A DNA stretch of 64,000 nucleotides from Chitinophagaceae bacterium UBA1930 (GTDB lineage: Bacteria; Bacteroidota; Bacteroidia; Chitinophagales; Chitinophagaceae): the NCBI GenBank assembly GCA_002337145.1, contig DDFK01000001.1, forward strand, positions 837,501 to 901,500, written 5' to 3'. A program made the translations under genes and the position numbers. The notes beneath the pieces are model-generated. The model worked only from the letters and a program-made list of their open reading frames with translations. It was not told the origin of the DNA and did not search any database. Shown here one piece after another: positions 8,701 through 18,300 of the stretch; the first letter of the stretch is position 1; every line of letters begins with the position of its first letter.

Positions 8701-10172
8701 GGACCCTCACTTTCTGCACTGGTTATGAGTTGGTTGCCGCCATTGCCACCATTGGCATTGATGGCCACACCTGTAATAGTTGAATTGGAAAGCACAATAA
8801 CGGCACCGCCACCTGCACCGCCACCGGGTGCATCGTTGTGGCCGCCTATGGTATTGCTGCCCGCATTGCCGTTGGCGTTGATGGTTCCACTACCCGATAC
8901 CGTACCTGATACCAGTAAATAAATGATACCGCCACCTATGCCGCCGCCGCCGCCATAGCTGTCGTTCTCGTCGCCGGCTCCACCGCCACCGCCCATAAAC
9001 AATAAAGTGTTGCTGCTATAATCCAATGGACGGCCACCAAGACCGCCCACATTTCTTCTACTATCGCCACCCCAAAGACTATTGCCTGGGCCTACAACCA
9101 AGGCATTCTGGTCGTTATCGCCATAAGTGTATCCGCCACGACCGCCGCCACGGGATACGTCTGTTGCAAAATTTAATGCTTCCAGGTTCCATGCCGTTGC
9201 CCAGGTGCCTGTACTTGTATTTTTTATACCTGAACCGTTCCAGGGGGTAAGCACGCCATTGTTGCCTGCATTGGAACCGCCACCGCCACCGGAGTTGTGG
9301 TTGTTGCCGCCGCCACCGCCGTTGGCTGGGGCACCACGGCCGTACTGGCCGTTCATGCTGGCGTAGTCTGTCTGGTTGCCCGCTATACCCTCGCCCTTTA
9401 AGGCACCTACCGTGCTGGCAGTGCTGCGATAGCCCGTGCTGCCGTAGGTAACGGTAGCGTTGGCTACTGTTGCCCCCCTGAAGCCTGTGCCCGTTGCGTC
9501 TATTTTGCCACTAAGGGAAAGGTTTCCATTTACTTCCATGGCACAAACACCACCAGTAGTACCGTCCCATGGCTTGGCAGAAAGTATGGCATTGGTACCG
9601 AGGGTTACATTGTCGAAGCGGGGCACACGTACCACCTGACAGCGTTTGGTGCCGCTTACCGTGTATGATTTTGCAAGGGCGGTGCAGAAGGTGATGGTGT
9701 TGGTGGATATGCTGAGGACCGTCTTTAGTTCGTAGTTGCCCGTATTATTGTAAGCGGTGATATTGCCGTAGTTGGTATCATCGGTTGTGGCGATGGAGGC
9801 ACCTTGCATCTGTATAATCATTACCAGGTCGCCGGGTGAAAGTGCAGCCGTTGCAAAAGCATTTGTTGAATTGGTGAAGGAGGTGGCACCGCTTAGGTCG
9901 GTTATATTGGCCACTGTGACGCTGGTGGCACCAGCCGCGGCACTGGATGCCAAGGCGGAGTAGCGGTTTGCTATTACCGTGGTACTACTACCGGGGGCGT
10001 AGCTTATAACACCGTCCTTACTTTTTTGGGCCTGTGATAAAAATGGAAAGACAATAGATAATAGTATAAGGAGCAAAACGATAATAAACTCGCTTATCAA
10101 GTAATTCCTCTTCACGGAAATTGAAGTAGAACAACTTTCTTTTGCTTTGGGCAAGTAAGAAAATAATTTCAC
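5796..10172 (-). CDS. Glycine-rich T9SS type A surface protein (paralogue 1)
   Basis: 1458 residues, Sec signal near residues 25-48 (long hydrophobic core ending in SQAQ). The likely start is GTG at 10172; a second GTG at codon 21 would give a more compact signal (KRNYLISEF...). Two copies of one module follow (about 60-560 and 575-1035): each has PGDL-IQMQG, VVRVP, a WdGsTGG, GFRG and GEGIAG, then long glycine runs with GGRGGR. Then come thrombospondin type 3 repeats (about 1040-1230, D-x-D-x-D-G loops, probably Ca-binding), a fibronectin-like domain (about 1277-1370) and a type A sorting domain (about 1375-1458, starting SISPNPF, ending VTLLKQ). The protein is expected on the cell surface or secreted; role unknown. 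It is a close paralogue of the next gene upstream. Confidence 0.9.
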   Translation of the reverse strand: MKLFSYLPKAKESCSTSISVKRNYLISEFIIVLLLILLSIVFPFLSQAQKSKDGVISYAPGSSTTVIANRYSALASSAAAGATSVTVANITDLSGATSFTNSTNAFATAALSPGDLVMIIQMQGASIATTDDTNYGNITAYNNTGNYELKTVLSISTNTITFCTALAKSYTVSGTKRCQVVRVPRFDNVTLGTNAILSAKPWDGTTGGVCAMEVNGNLSLSGKIDATGTGFRGATVANATVTYGSTGYRSTASTVGALKGEGIAGNQTDYASMNGQYGRGAPANGGGGGNNHNSGGGGGSNAGNNGVLTPWNGSGIKNTSTGTWATAWNLEALNFATDVSRGGGRGGYTYGDNDQNALVVGPGNSLWGGDSRRNVGGLGGRPLDYSSNTLLFMGGGGGAGDENDSYGGGGGIGGGIIYLLVSGTVSGSGTINANGNAGSNTIGGHNDAPGGGAGGGAVIVLSNSTITGVAINANGGNGGNQLITSAESEGPGGGGGGGYILTTTTSVTRTVNGGTNGTTSSSSLTEFLPNGATKGDAGTIATGSYAEVNSCFKELNGLNDPSCTPGTGSITASGTIINSYYAGTASASVGATRISVGTQRSGGATAKISPGDLLLVIQMQGSTINATNTSNYGAGAATYSGYTSTVAGTYEYVYAASGVNNGVVYLTTPLRKAYTVSAASGSAGQYSFQVVRVPEYASLNIAASASITVAEWNGSTGGIIAANVSGTMTLNGGTAITASSLGFRGGGGRQLGGGTGTNTDAVTLSSTNLNGSKGEGIAGTPKYTRSLANTLVDNGAEGYPNGSYAQGAPGNAGGGGTDGDPTYNDQNTGGGGGGNGGVGGRGGRAWNNPSQYGGYGGAVFSQAAANQLVLGGGGGAGTTNDGTGATGTAGFSSSGGSGGGMIFLKVNAVSGTGTIDASGAAGLSVDNDGGGGGGAGGSVYLYANNTAGLANVTINAKGGNGGNAWASQPDDGTPNNGNPEHGPGGGGGGGVIYTNGTINAASSVAGGAGGTTTTSAYNYGAAAGATGIKLTSATNPINIVKVFCDVDDDNDGITDVNENPSGVDPFLDADNDGVPNAYDATSGTVVAWADTNNDGVNDNYDSDKDGKINELDIDSDNDGITDNVEAQATNSYKIPSDVDTDGDGLCDLYELPGQIGTYGGNGLTPVDTDGDGIPDYLDTDSDNDGAPDRNEGDRNSPFSTVTQATIDASGDSDGDGLMDIFDNVNNDALTTNYYKNVTMSNMGALGDFNGPTPSGSYIGLQQSNPAADRDWRNASILPLQVVNLTVNYVAPIATLKWDVVNELQTNYYEVQVSTNGVDFNEVAKISAKNAGNTSYTYPHSINNQTANVFYYRIKQVDKDGKWFYTQIVVVRVAKAAQVSISPNPFVSFINITYTSDSKDRLMIAVIAADGKVVATKQVDVVKGTNALQLNTLGNLATGTYHVRLQSATGVETVTLLKQ

Positions 10173-10306
10173 GGCGGTACGGTATCGGTGTTAATAATAG
10201 ACGCCTGAATTGACAGGTTAGCCAAGTAGTTTTGGTAAACAACGACTTATAGCCACATAATATTGTACAGCGGCCTTAATTAGCTATTAAAAAATGGGAT
10301 GGCTGT

Positions 10307-13300
10307 TTAGAATTTAAGCAGCTTTATTGTTTTGGTTTCGATTGCAGTTTTTAGCTGTAACATGTAGTTGCCAGCCGGCAAATTGCCTAATGCAGTAATT
10401 TGGAACAGGTTTGTTCCTTTTACCAGGTCTATAGGTTTACGCGTAACCAATTTTCCTTCGGCAGAAAACAGGGTGGCTTCCAGTTTTTCCTTTGTGGTAC
10501 TTATATAACTGATGTTGATATAATTGGTAAAAGGATTGGGGCTAACCTCTATTTGACGGTTATTGTTGAGTTTTATTATAACGATTGGTGTGTAGTACCA
10601 TTTACCGTCTTTGTCAACCTGTTTTATCCTATAGTACAAAACATTGGATGTTTGGTTGTTGATGCTGTAGGCGTATGCATAGTTTGCATTGCCCGTATTT
10701 TTTGCAGTTACATTGGTTACCCAACTGAAGTTGGTGCCATTGGTACTTACCTGTAGTTCGTAATAATTGGTTTGCAGTTCGTTTACCACATTCCATTTTA
10801 ATGTTGCAGTAGGTGCCTGGTAGTTTACCGTAAAGTTTACAATTTGCAGGGGCAGTACAGACACATTACGCCAGTCCCTGTCTGCTGCGGGGTCGGACTG
10901 TTGCAGTTGTATGTATGAGCCGGATGGTGTGGGGCCGTTGAAATCGCCCAATGCACCCATATTGCTCATGGTTACATTTTTGTAGAAGTTACCAGCAGTT
11001 AGGGAGCCTATGTTCACATTGTCAAAAACATCCATCAGGCCATCGCCATCACTGTCGCCACTGGCATCAATGGTGGCCTGGGTTATTGTCCTGAATGGGC
11101 TGTTGCGGTCGCCCTCGTTCCTGTCGGGGGCACCATCATTGTCGCTATCGGTATCCATATAGTCGGGCGTGCCATCGTTGTCGTAATCAAAAGGCGTCAG
11201 GCCGCCGCCGCCGTAAATACCAATTTGTGCAGGCAGTTCATATATGTCGTTTATACCGTCGCCATCCGTATCTACATCGCTGGGTATTTTATAGCTGCCG
11301 GTGGATTGTGCTTCTATATTGTCGGTTATGCCATCATTGTCGCTATCTATATCGTATAAGTTAGGCAGTCCAACGCCATCGGTATTGGGCAGTGTTAATG
11401 AAACCAGTGCATCAACAGTATCGCTCCATCCATCCAGATTGGCATCTGCACCGCTGGCTATACCATTGGTTCCAGATAGACCAGCTTCTACCATATCCAG
11501 TATGCCATCACCATCACTATCCAAATCGTAAGGGTTGGGCCTGCCAAGCTGGTCTATGTTTTTATAGGGCCAGCTATCGGCCACACCATCATTGTTGGTA
11601 TCCGCACCCGACCTCAGTAGTGCGTTTGTTGCCCCCGTCAGGTTGTCGTTTATGCCATCAAAATTTGTATCAATAAAACTATCTGCCAAGCCATCGTTGT
11701 TGGCATCGGTGCCCTGTACTTCCAACACGTCTGGCACACCATCGCCATCGCTATCCAGGTCAAGAAAATTGGGAATGCCATCCCCATCAAAATCGGGTGC
11801 ACCCAACCCAAGTGTGGCACTTGTTGCAGCAGCATTGTCGGATAGGCCATCGCCATTGGCATCGGTATAGTTGTCAATAAGACCATCCCCGTCTGCATCA
11901 ACACCATAACTTTCCACTACATCGGCAATGCCATCGTTGTCACTGTCCAGGTCCAGTTCATTTATAATGCCGTCTTTGTCCTTATCAAAATTGTCGTTTA
12001 TCTGGTCGCCATTGGTATCGGCCCAGGCAACTGCTGTTCCCGAAGTTGCATCGTATGCATTGGGCACGCCATCATTGTCCGCATCCAAAAATGGGTCCAC
12101 GCCTGATGGGTTTTCCGCAATATCTGCAATGCCGTCGTCATCGTCGTCTATATCACAAAATGTTTTTATAATGCTTATTGGGTTGGTGGCCGATGTATTG
12201 GTTAGGCCTGTAGTACCCGCCGTTGCAAAATAGGCAAGGTTGGATGTTGTGGTAGTGCCGTTTGCACCACCAGCCACGGAGCTTGCCCCATTTATGGTGC
12301 CATTGGTGTAAATAACACCACCACCGCCACCACCGCCGGGGCCATGTTCGGGATTGCCATCGTTAGGGGCCCCTGCATCGGCCACGCCGGGCCATGCATT
12401 ACCACCCTTACCGCCAGCGGCATTAATGGTAAGATTGGCCAGGCCAGCAGTATTGGTTGCATATATATATACAGAGCCACCTGCACCGCCACCGCCTGCA
12501 CCTTCGTTGGCTGTTGCCTGCCCGGCACCGCCTGCTACCGTTATTGTACCCGTGCCACTCATTGCATTGGCTTTTAGAAAAACCATACCGCCACCTGTGG
12601 CACCGCTACTGGTAGTAGCATTAGTATTGGTGGTACCTGCACCGCCACCACCGCCCATAACAAGCCTGGTAGCAGATACCTGGGCAAAATTTGCACCGCC
12701 AATACCACCCACATCGTCCACAGGGTTTGCCCAGCCCCTACCGCCGTGGCCGCCAACACCTCCATTGGCACCGCCGCCACCACCCGTATTGTCTTGATAG
12801 AAATTTCCGGAAGTTTCTGCATCGTTACCGCCACCACCTGCATTGCCCGGGGCACCTCTGCAACTGCTTCCGCCCGGGTAGCCTTCTACTGTTGTATTGT
12901 ATGAGGTGCCTGCATTGTCGTATGTGTATTGGGGTGTACCTGCAATACCCTCGCCTTTGGACGCACCTTCATGAAAACCAGAAGTGCCCACATAGTCCGT
13001 TACTGTGGCCGTGTTTCCTGTGGAAGGCATAATAAAGCCTAAGCCTCCCCGGAACCCTGCGGCAGCTGCATTAAAATTTGTTCCATTTAATGTGACCGTT
13101 CCGGTAACATTGGCTGCAATGATACCGCCCGTGCTGCCATTCCATGTTAATGTAGCCACACTGCCAGAGCCGGTAAACGTTAGGCTACTGTATTCGGGCA
13201 CACGTATTACCTGAAAAGTATATTGCCCGTTGGTACCAAAAGCTGCGTAGGTATAGGCTTTTTTTAATGGGGTTGTAAGGTAAACGGTACCGCTGCTTAC

Positions 13301-15247
13301 ACCACTTGCTGCATATACATATTCGTAGGTACCTGCCACGGTTGTTAGGTATCCACGACCTGTAGCCGCACCTGCCCCATAGTTGGAGGTATTGGTGGAG
13401 TTGATGGTAGAACCCTGCATTTGGATGACCAGCAATAGGTCGCCCGGGGAAATAGGTGTGGTACCCCTAATTGCCCCTACACTTATTTTAATGGCCCCAG
13501 CATTTGCGGATGCGGTACCTGCATAGTAGGAATTGATAACTGTATTGGCTGTGGATATGGAGCTTGGGTTGTTGGTACAGGATGGTGCAGAGAGACTATT
13601 CAGTTCCTTAAAACAACTATTGACCTCTGCATAGCTGCCAGTGGCAGTAGTGCCCGCATCCCCTTTGGTAGCACCGTTTGGAGGGAACTCCGTGAGAGAG
13701 GAGGAAGAAGTGGTACCGTTGGTACCACCAGTAACCGTGAGCGTGACACTGGTGGCAGTAGTAAGGATGTAGCCACCACCACCGCCACCACCTGGACCTT
13801 CGTTTTCGGCACTTGTTATGAGTTGGTTGCCACCATTGCCACCATTGGCATTAATGGCCACACCAGTAATGGTTGAGTTGGAGAGCACCACCACCGCACC
13901 ACCGCCAGCACCGCCACCCGGAGCATCGTTGTGGCCACCCGTAGTATTGCTACCCGCATTGCCGTTGGCATTGATGCTGCCTGTGCCCGACACGGTGCCC
14001 GATACCAGCAAATAAACGATGCCGCCGCCGTTGCCGCCACCGCCACCGTAACTGTCGTTCTCGTCGCCGGCACCGCCGCCGCCGCCCATAAATAATAAAG
14101 TGTTGCTGCTATAGTCCAATGGACGGCCACCGAGACCGCCCACGTTTCTTCTACTATCGCCACCCCAAAGACTATTGCCCGGGCCCGTAGTCAGGGCGTT
14201 TTGGTCGTTGTCGCCATAGGTATAGCCGCCTCGGCCGCCACCCCTTGATACGTCCGTTGCAAAACCCGCAGCTTCCAGGTTCCAGGCTGTTGCCCAGCTG
14301 CCCGTGCTTGTATTTTTTATACCTGAACCGTTCCAGGGAGTTAATACGCCATTGTTGCCTGCATTGGAACCGCCGCCGCCGCCGGAGTTGTGGTTGTCGC
14401 CGCCGCCACCGCCGTTGGCTGGGGCACCACGGCCGTACTGGCCGTTCATGCTGGCATAGTCTGTCTGGTTGCCCGCTATACCCTCGCCCTTTAGGGCACC
14501 TACCGTACCCACAGTGCTGCGGTAGCCCGTGCTGCCGTAGGTGATGGTGGCATTGGCTATCGTTGCCCCACGGAAGCCTGTACCTGTTGCATCTATTTTG
14601 CCACTAAGGGAAAGATTTCCGTTCACTTCCATGGCACATATACCGCCCACCGTGCCGTCCCAGGGCTTTGCTGAAAGGACGGCATTGGTACCCAGCGTCA
14701 CGTTACCGAAACGAGGTACACGCACTACCTGGCAGCGTCTGGTGCCGCTTACCGTGTATGATTTTGCAAGGGCGGTGCAGAAGGTGATGGTGTTGGTGGA
14801 TATGCTGAGGACCGTCTTTAGTTCGTAGTTGCCTGTGTTGTTGTAGGCGGTGATGTTGCCGTAATTGGCATCGTCGGTGGTGGCGATGGAGGCACCTTGT
14901 ATCTGTATGACCATTACCAGGTCGCCGGGCGAAAGGGCTGCAGTAGCGAAGGCATTGGTGGAGTTGGTAAAGGAGGTGGAACCGCTGAGATCCGTTATGT
15001 TGGCCACTGTGACACTCGTGGCACCAGCAGCAGCACTACTGGCAAGTGCGGAGTAGCGGTTGGCTATCACCGTGGTACTACTACCGGGGGAATAGCTTAA
15101 GGCTCCGTCTTTTCCTTTTTGTCCATATAAAAAACCTGGCAGGCATAGGGCCAGGACCAATGAAATTGTAAATACCAGTTTACAACAAGATTCAACAAGC
15201 GGGTGTTTTATAGGGTTCGCATGCCTTATAGTGGTGGCTTCGAACAT
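10307..15247 (-). CDS. Glycine-rich T9SS type A surface protein (paralogue 2)
   Basis: 1646 residues with the same plan as its neighbour at 5796-10172: signal (hydrophobic core ending GFLYGQ near residue 43), two IQMQG/VVRVP/GFRG/GEGIAG glycine-rich modules (about 60-560 and 565-1030), a longer thrombospondin type 3 array (about 1032-1412), a fibronectin-like domain and a type A sorting domain (about 1567-1646, starting EVSPNPF). The N-terminal half is nearly identical to paralogue 1, including a 94-nt stretch identical base for base (14740-14833 and 9647-9740). The extra length is mostly a calcium-type repeat block that paralogue 1 lacks but the third protein (15396-19106) shares. The 134-nt gap to paralogue 1 holds no terminator that I could see. 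Confidence 0.9.
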   Translation of the reverse strand: MFEATTIRHANPIKHPLVESCCKLVFTISLVLALCLPGFLYGQKGKDGALSYSPGSSTTVIANRYSALASSAAAGATSVTVANITDLSGSTSFTNSTNAFATAALSPGDLVMVIQIQGASIATTDDANYGNITAYNNTGNYELKTVLSISTNTITFCTALAKSYTVSGTRRCQVVRVPRFGNVTLGTNAVLSAKPWDGTVGGICAMEVNGNLSLSGKIDATGTGFRGATIANATITYGSTGYRSTVGTVGALKGEGIAGNQTDYASMNGQYGRGAPANGGGGGDNHNSGGGGGSNAGNNGVLTPWNGSGIKNTSTGSWATAWNLEAAGFATDVSRGGGRGGYTYGDNDQNALTTGPGNSLWGGDSRRNVGGLGGRPLDYSSNTLLFMGGGGGAGDENDSYGGGGGNGGGIVYLLVSGTVSGTGSINANGNAGSNTTGGHNDAPGGGAGGGAVVVLSNSTITGVAINANGGNGGNQLITSAENEGPGGGGGGGYILTTATSVTLTVTGGTNGTTSSSSLTEFPPNGATKGDAGTTATGSYAEVNSCFKELNSLSAPSCTNNPSSISTANTVINSYYAGTASANAGAIKISVGAIRGTTPISPGDLLLVIQMQGSTINSTNTSNYGAGAATGRGYLTTVAGTYEYVYAASGVSSGTVYLTTPLKKAYTYAAFGTNGQYTFQVIRVPEYSSLTFTGSGSVATLTWNGSTGGIIAANVTGTVTLNGTNFNAAAAGFRGGLGFIMPSTGNTATVTDYVGTSGFHEGASKGEGIAGTPQYTYDNAGTSYNTTVEGYPGGSSCRGAPGNAGGGGNDAETSGNFYQDNTGGGGGANGGVGGHGGRGWANPVDDVGGIGGANFAQVSATRLVMGGGGGAGTTNTNATTSSGATGGGMVFLKANAMSGTGTITVAGGAGQATANEGAGGGGAGGSVYIYATNTAGLANLTINAAGGKGGNAWPGVADAGAPNDGNPEHGPGGGGGGGVIYTNGTINGASSVAGGANGTTTTSNLAYFATAGTTGLTNTSATNPISIIKTFCDIDDDDDGIADIAENPSGVDPFLDADNDGVPNAYDATSGTAVAWADTNGDQINDNFDKDKDGIINELDLDSDNDGIADVVESYGVDADGDGLIDNYTDANGDGLSDNAAATSATLGLGAPDFDGDGIPNFLDLDSDGDGVPDVLEVQGTDANNDGLADSFIDTNFDGINDNLTGATNALLRSGADTNNDGVADSWPYKNIDQLGRPNPYDLDSDGDGILDMVEAGLSGTNGIASGADANLDGWSDTVDALVSLTLPNTDGVGLPNLYDIDSDNDGITDNIEAQSTGSYKIPSDVDTDGDGINDIYELPAQIGIYGGGGLTPFDYDNDGTPDYMDTDSDNDGAPDRNEGDRNSPFRTITQATIDASGDSDGDGLMDVFDNVNIGSLTAGNFYKNVTMSNMGALGDFNGPTPSGSYIQLQQSDPAADRDWRNVSVLPLQIVNFTVNYQAPTATLKWNVVNELQTNYYELQVSTNGTNFSWVTNVTAKNTGNANYAYAYSINNQTSNVLYYRIKQVDKDGKWYYTPIVIIKLNNNRQIEVSPNPFTNYINISYISTTKEKLEATLFSAEGKLVTRKPIDLVKGTNLFQITALGNLPAGNYMLQLKTAIETKTIKLLKF

Positions 15248-15395
15248 AATAAAGAATTTTGGATTTAATATTTACATAGGATTGCCCCTAGGATAACCTT
15301 GTTAGCAATCCTTGCAAACGCAAAACGAAACCCTTTATTGCCCCTTATTCAAATTTATTTTTATGTTCTTTTTAAACTGTTTAATTATCAATAAG

Positions 15396-18300
15396 CTATT
15401 TTTTTATGATTGTTACAATAGCAGGCTCGTAAGTGGTGGCGGCAATTTTCAGGAAATAGGTGCCTGCACTTAATGTTGCTACATTATCGAAGAGTAAACT
15501 GTTGTTTCCTTTTACCACCATAAAGTTTTGGCTCTTTGCCGTTTTGCCATCTGCGGTAACCAGTAGCAGTGTGATGCTGCCATTTTTGTCGGCATTGTAA
15601 CTTACCTGCAAATAGTTGATGAACGGGTTTGGATAGGCCGTGAATTTGACTGTTTTATCCAGTTTTAAAGCAATGATTTTGGTATAGAATACTTTTCCGT
15701 CTTTGTCTGTTTGCCTGATACGGTAGTACAGCGTATTTGAAGTTTGGTTATTGACGCTGTGTTGGTATGCATAGCTTGTATTGCCTGTATTTTTTGCCGT
15801 TACGTTGGCGAGTGCAGTAAAATCGACCCCGTTTGTGCTTATTTCTATCTGGTAGTAATTGGTTTGGTATTCATTGACAGCATCCCATTTTAATGTTGCG
15901 ATGGGTGCCTGGTAGCTGACTGTAAAATTGATGACCTGCAATGGAAGTATGGATACATTACGCCAGTCCCTGTCTGCTGCCGGGTCGGACTGTTGCAGTT
16001 GTATGTATGAGCCGGATGGTGTGGGGCCGTTGAAGTTGCCCAATGGTCCCATATTGCTCATGGTTGTGTTTAGATAGTAGTTGCCAGCGGTTAGGGAGCT
16101 GATGTTCACGTTGTCGAAAACATCCATCAGGCCGTCGCCATCACTGTCGCCACTGGCATCAATAGTAGCCTGGGTTATTGTTTTGAATGGGCTGTTGCGG
16201 TCGCCTTCGTTCCTGTCGGGGGCACTGTCGTTGTCGCTGTCGGTATCCCTGTAGTCGGGTATGCCATCGCTGTCGTAATCAAAAGGTGTTAGGCCGGCAC
16301 CACCGTAAACGCCAACTTGCGATGCAAGTTCGTATATATCGTTTATGCCATCATAATCGGTATCAGCATCGCTGGGCACTTTGTAGCTTGTTGTTGACTG
16401 TGCTTCTATATTGTCGGTTATGCCATCGTTGTCGCTATCAATATCCAAATAATCTGGTTGGCCAACACCATCTGTATTGCGTAAGTTGAGTGTAGTTGTG
16501 CCGAGTGCTTTTACCGTATTGGCCCACCCATTGGTGTAGCTGCCTGTTACAATGCCGTTTGAATAGGAAACGGTGCCACCAAAACCAGCTTCCACCACAT
16601 CCAATATACCATCACCATCACTATCCAAATCATAGAGGTTAGGATAGCCAAGTAAATCTATATTCTTATTGGGCCAACTATCTGCAATACCGTCGCCATT
16701 GGTATCGGGACCAGATTTTAAAAGAGCCCCCGAACCTTCCAGAGCATCATGCAAACCATTGCCATTGGCATCGGTAAAGCCATCTACTTTAGCATCGTTG
16801 TTGGCATCGGTGCCGCCACTTTCAACAATATCGGGTATGCCATCGTTATCACTATCCAAATCAAATTCATTTGCAATACCATCGCCGTCAAAATCTGGGG
16901 AACCAGGCATTAAGATTGCGTTGTCAAAATTGCCCCAATCGCCCATGAATGCACGGTAAGTATAAGTGCCTGGAGGCAGCGTAGCTGTACCTGATAAAAA
17001 GTACCATAATTGCTCTTCGGCGCCATCGCTTATTGTAAAGTTCCTTGATGATGAAGTAGCTACAACTGTACCTGTAGCAACATTTACTATTTCAACCACA
17101 CCAGTCCAGTTTACATATCCGGATTGCTCACGACTTGAAAAGTACCCGCCAAAAAAGATGGCCCTTCTTGTATTTAAGGTAAAATTCTGTTGCACATAAC
17201 CTGCATTATTGGTAATATCAACGTATTGCGTGCCGTCTTGTGCATTATCCGGGCCACCTGTGTAAAGTGTTCCATTTGTTTTAACAATATTAAATGTACC
17301 GCCACCTGTCATGGTCCAGCCATTAAACGTTGTGGTACCCAACAGGTTGTTTCCAACGGTGCTTTGGGCAGGGCTTTCGAAACTCGGGTTGAGCAATGAA
17401 AGCGTGATGTTGTCGGATAGCCCATCGCCATTGGCATCGGTAAAATTGTCTATCATACCATCGCCGTTTGCATCAACACCATAAGCTTCTATAACATCTG
17501 GGATACCATCGTTGTCGCTATCTAAATCAAGACAGTTAATGATGCCATCCAAATCGTAATCATAGTTGTCATTAATGCCATCTCCATTACTATCTACCCA
17601 TACAATGCTACCACCTGGTGTATCATCATAATAGTTTCTTATACCATCGCCGTCGGCATCGCCAAAGGGATCGTTGTATATGGGGTTTGTGCACTCCACA
17701 GCATTGGGTATGCCATCATTATCGGCATCAAGGTCAATGGCATTGGATATACCATCACCATCGGCATCGCATACCACCGGAAACACTTTGTATGTTGATG
17801 CTGTACCATTGCTACAAGAAGTACCGTAAACCGATATGGTACCAAAAACCGCAGCACTGGAGAAGCTTACGGTAATGGTATTGGTATTGCTACCTGCTGT
17901 GATGGTTGCACCTGCGGGCAAGGTCCATACATAACCTGTAGCATTGGCTATTGCAGGCACGCTGTACACTACGCCAGTTGCAGGTTTGCACACTTCCCTA
18001 GTGCCAGTAATAGTACCCGCGGCTGCCGGTGCTGTTTTTGTGGTTATTGCGTAGTTGGGCGAAGTGGCTCCGTTGCCACAGGCACTGGTACCATATACAT
18101 TAATATTGCCGCTTGATGCAGTACCAGAGAAACTTACCGTAATACTGTTTGTATTGCTACCCGATGTAATGGTGGCACCTGATGGCAGGCTCCATACATA
18201 ACCTGTTGCATTTGTTATTGCAGGTACCGTATATACAACACCTGTTTGCCCCTGGCAAACAGTAGCCGTACCGGTTATGGTACCAGCGGCACCAGAAGCA

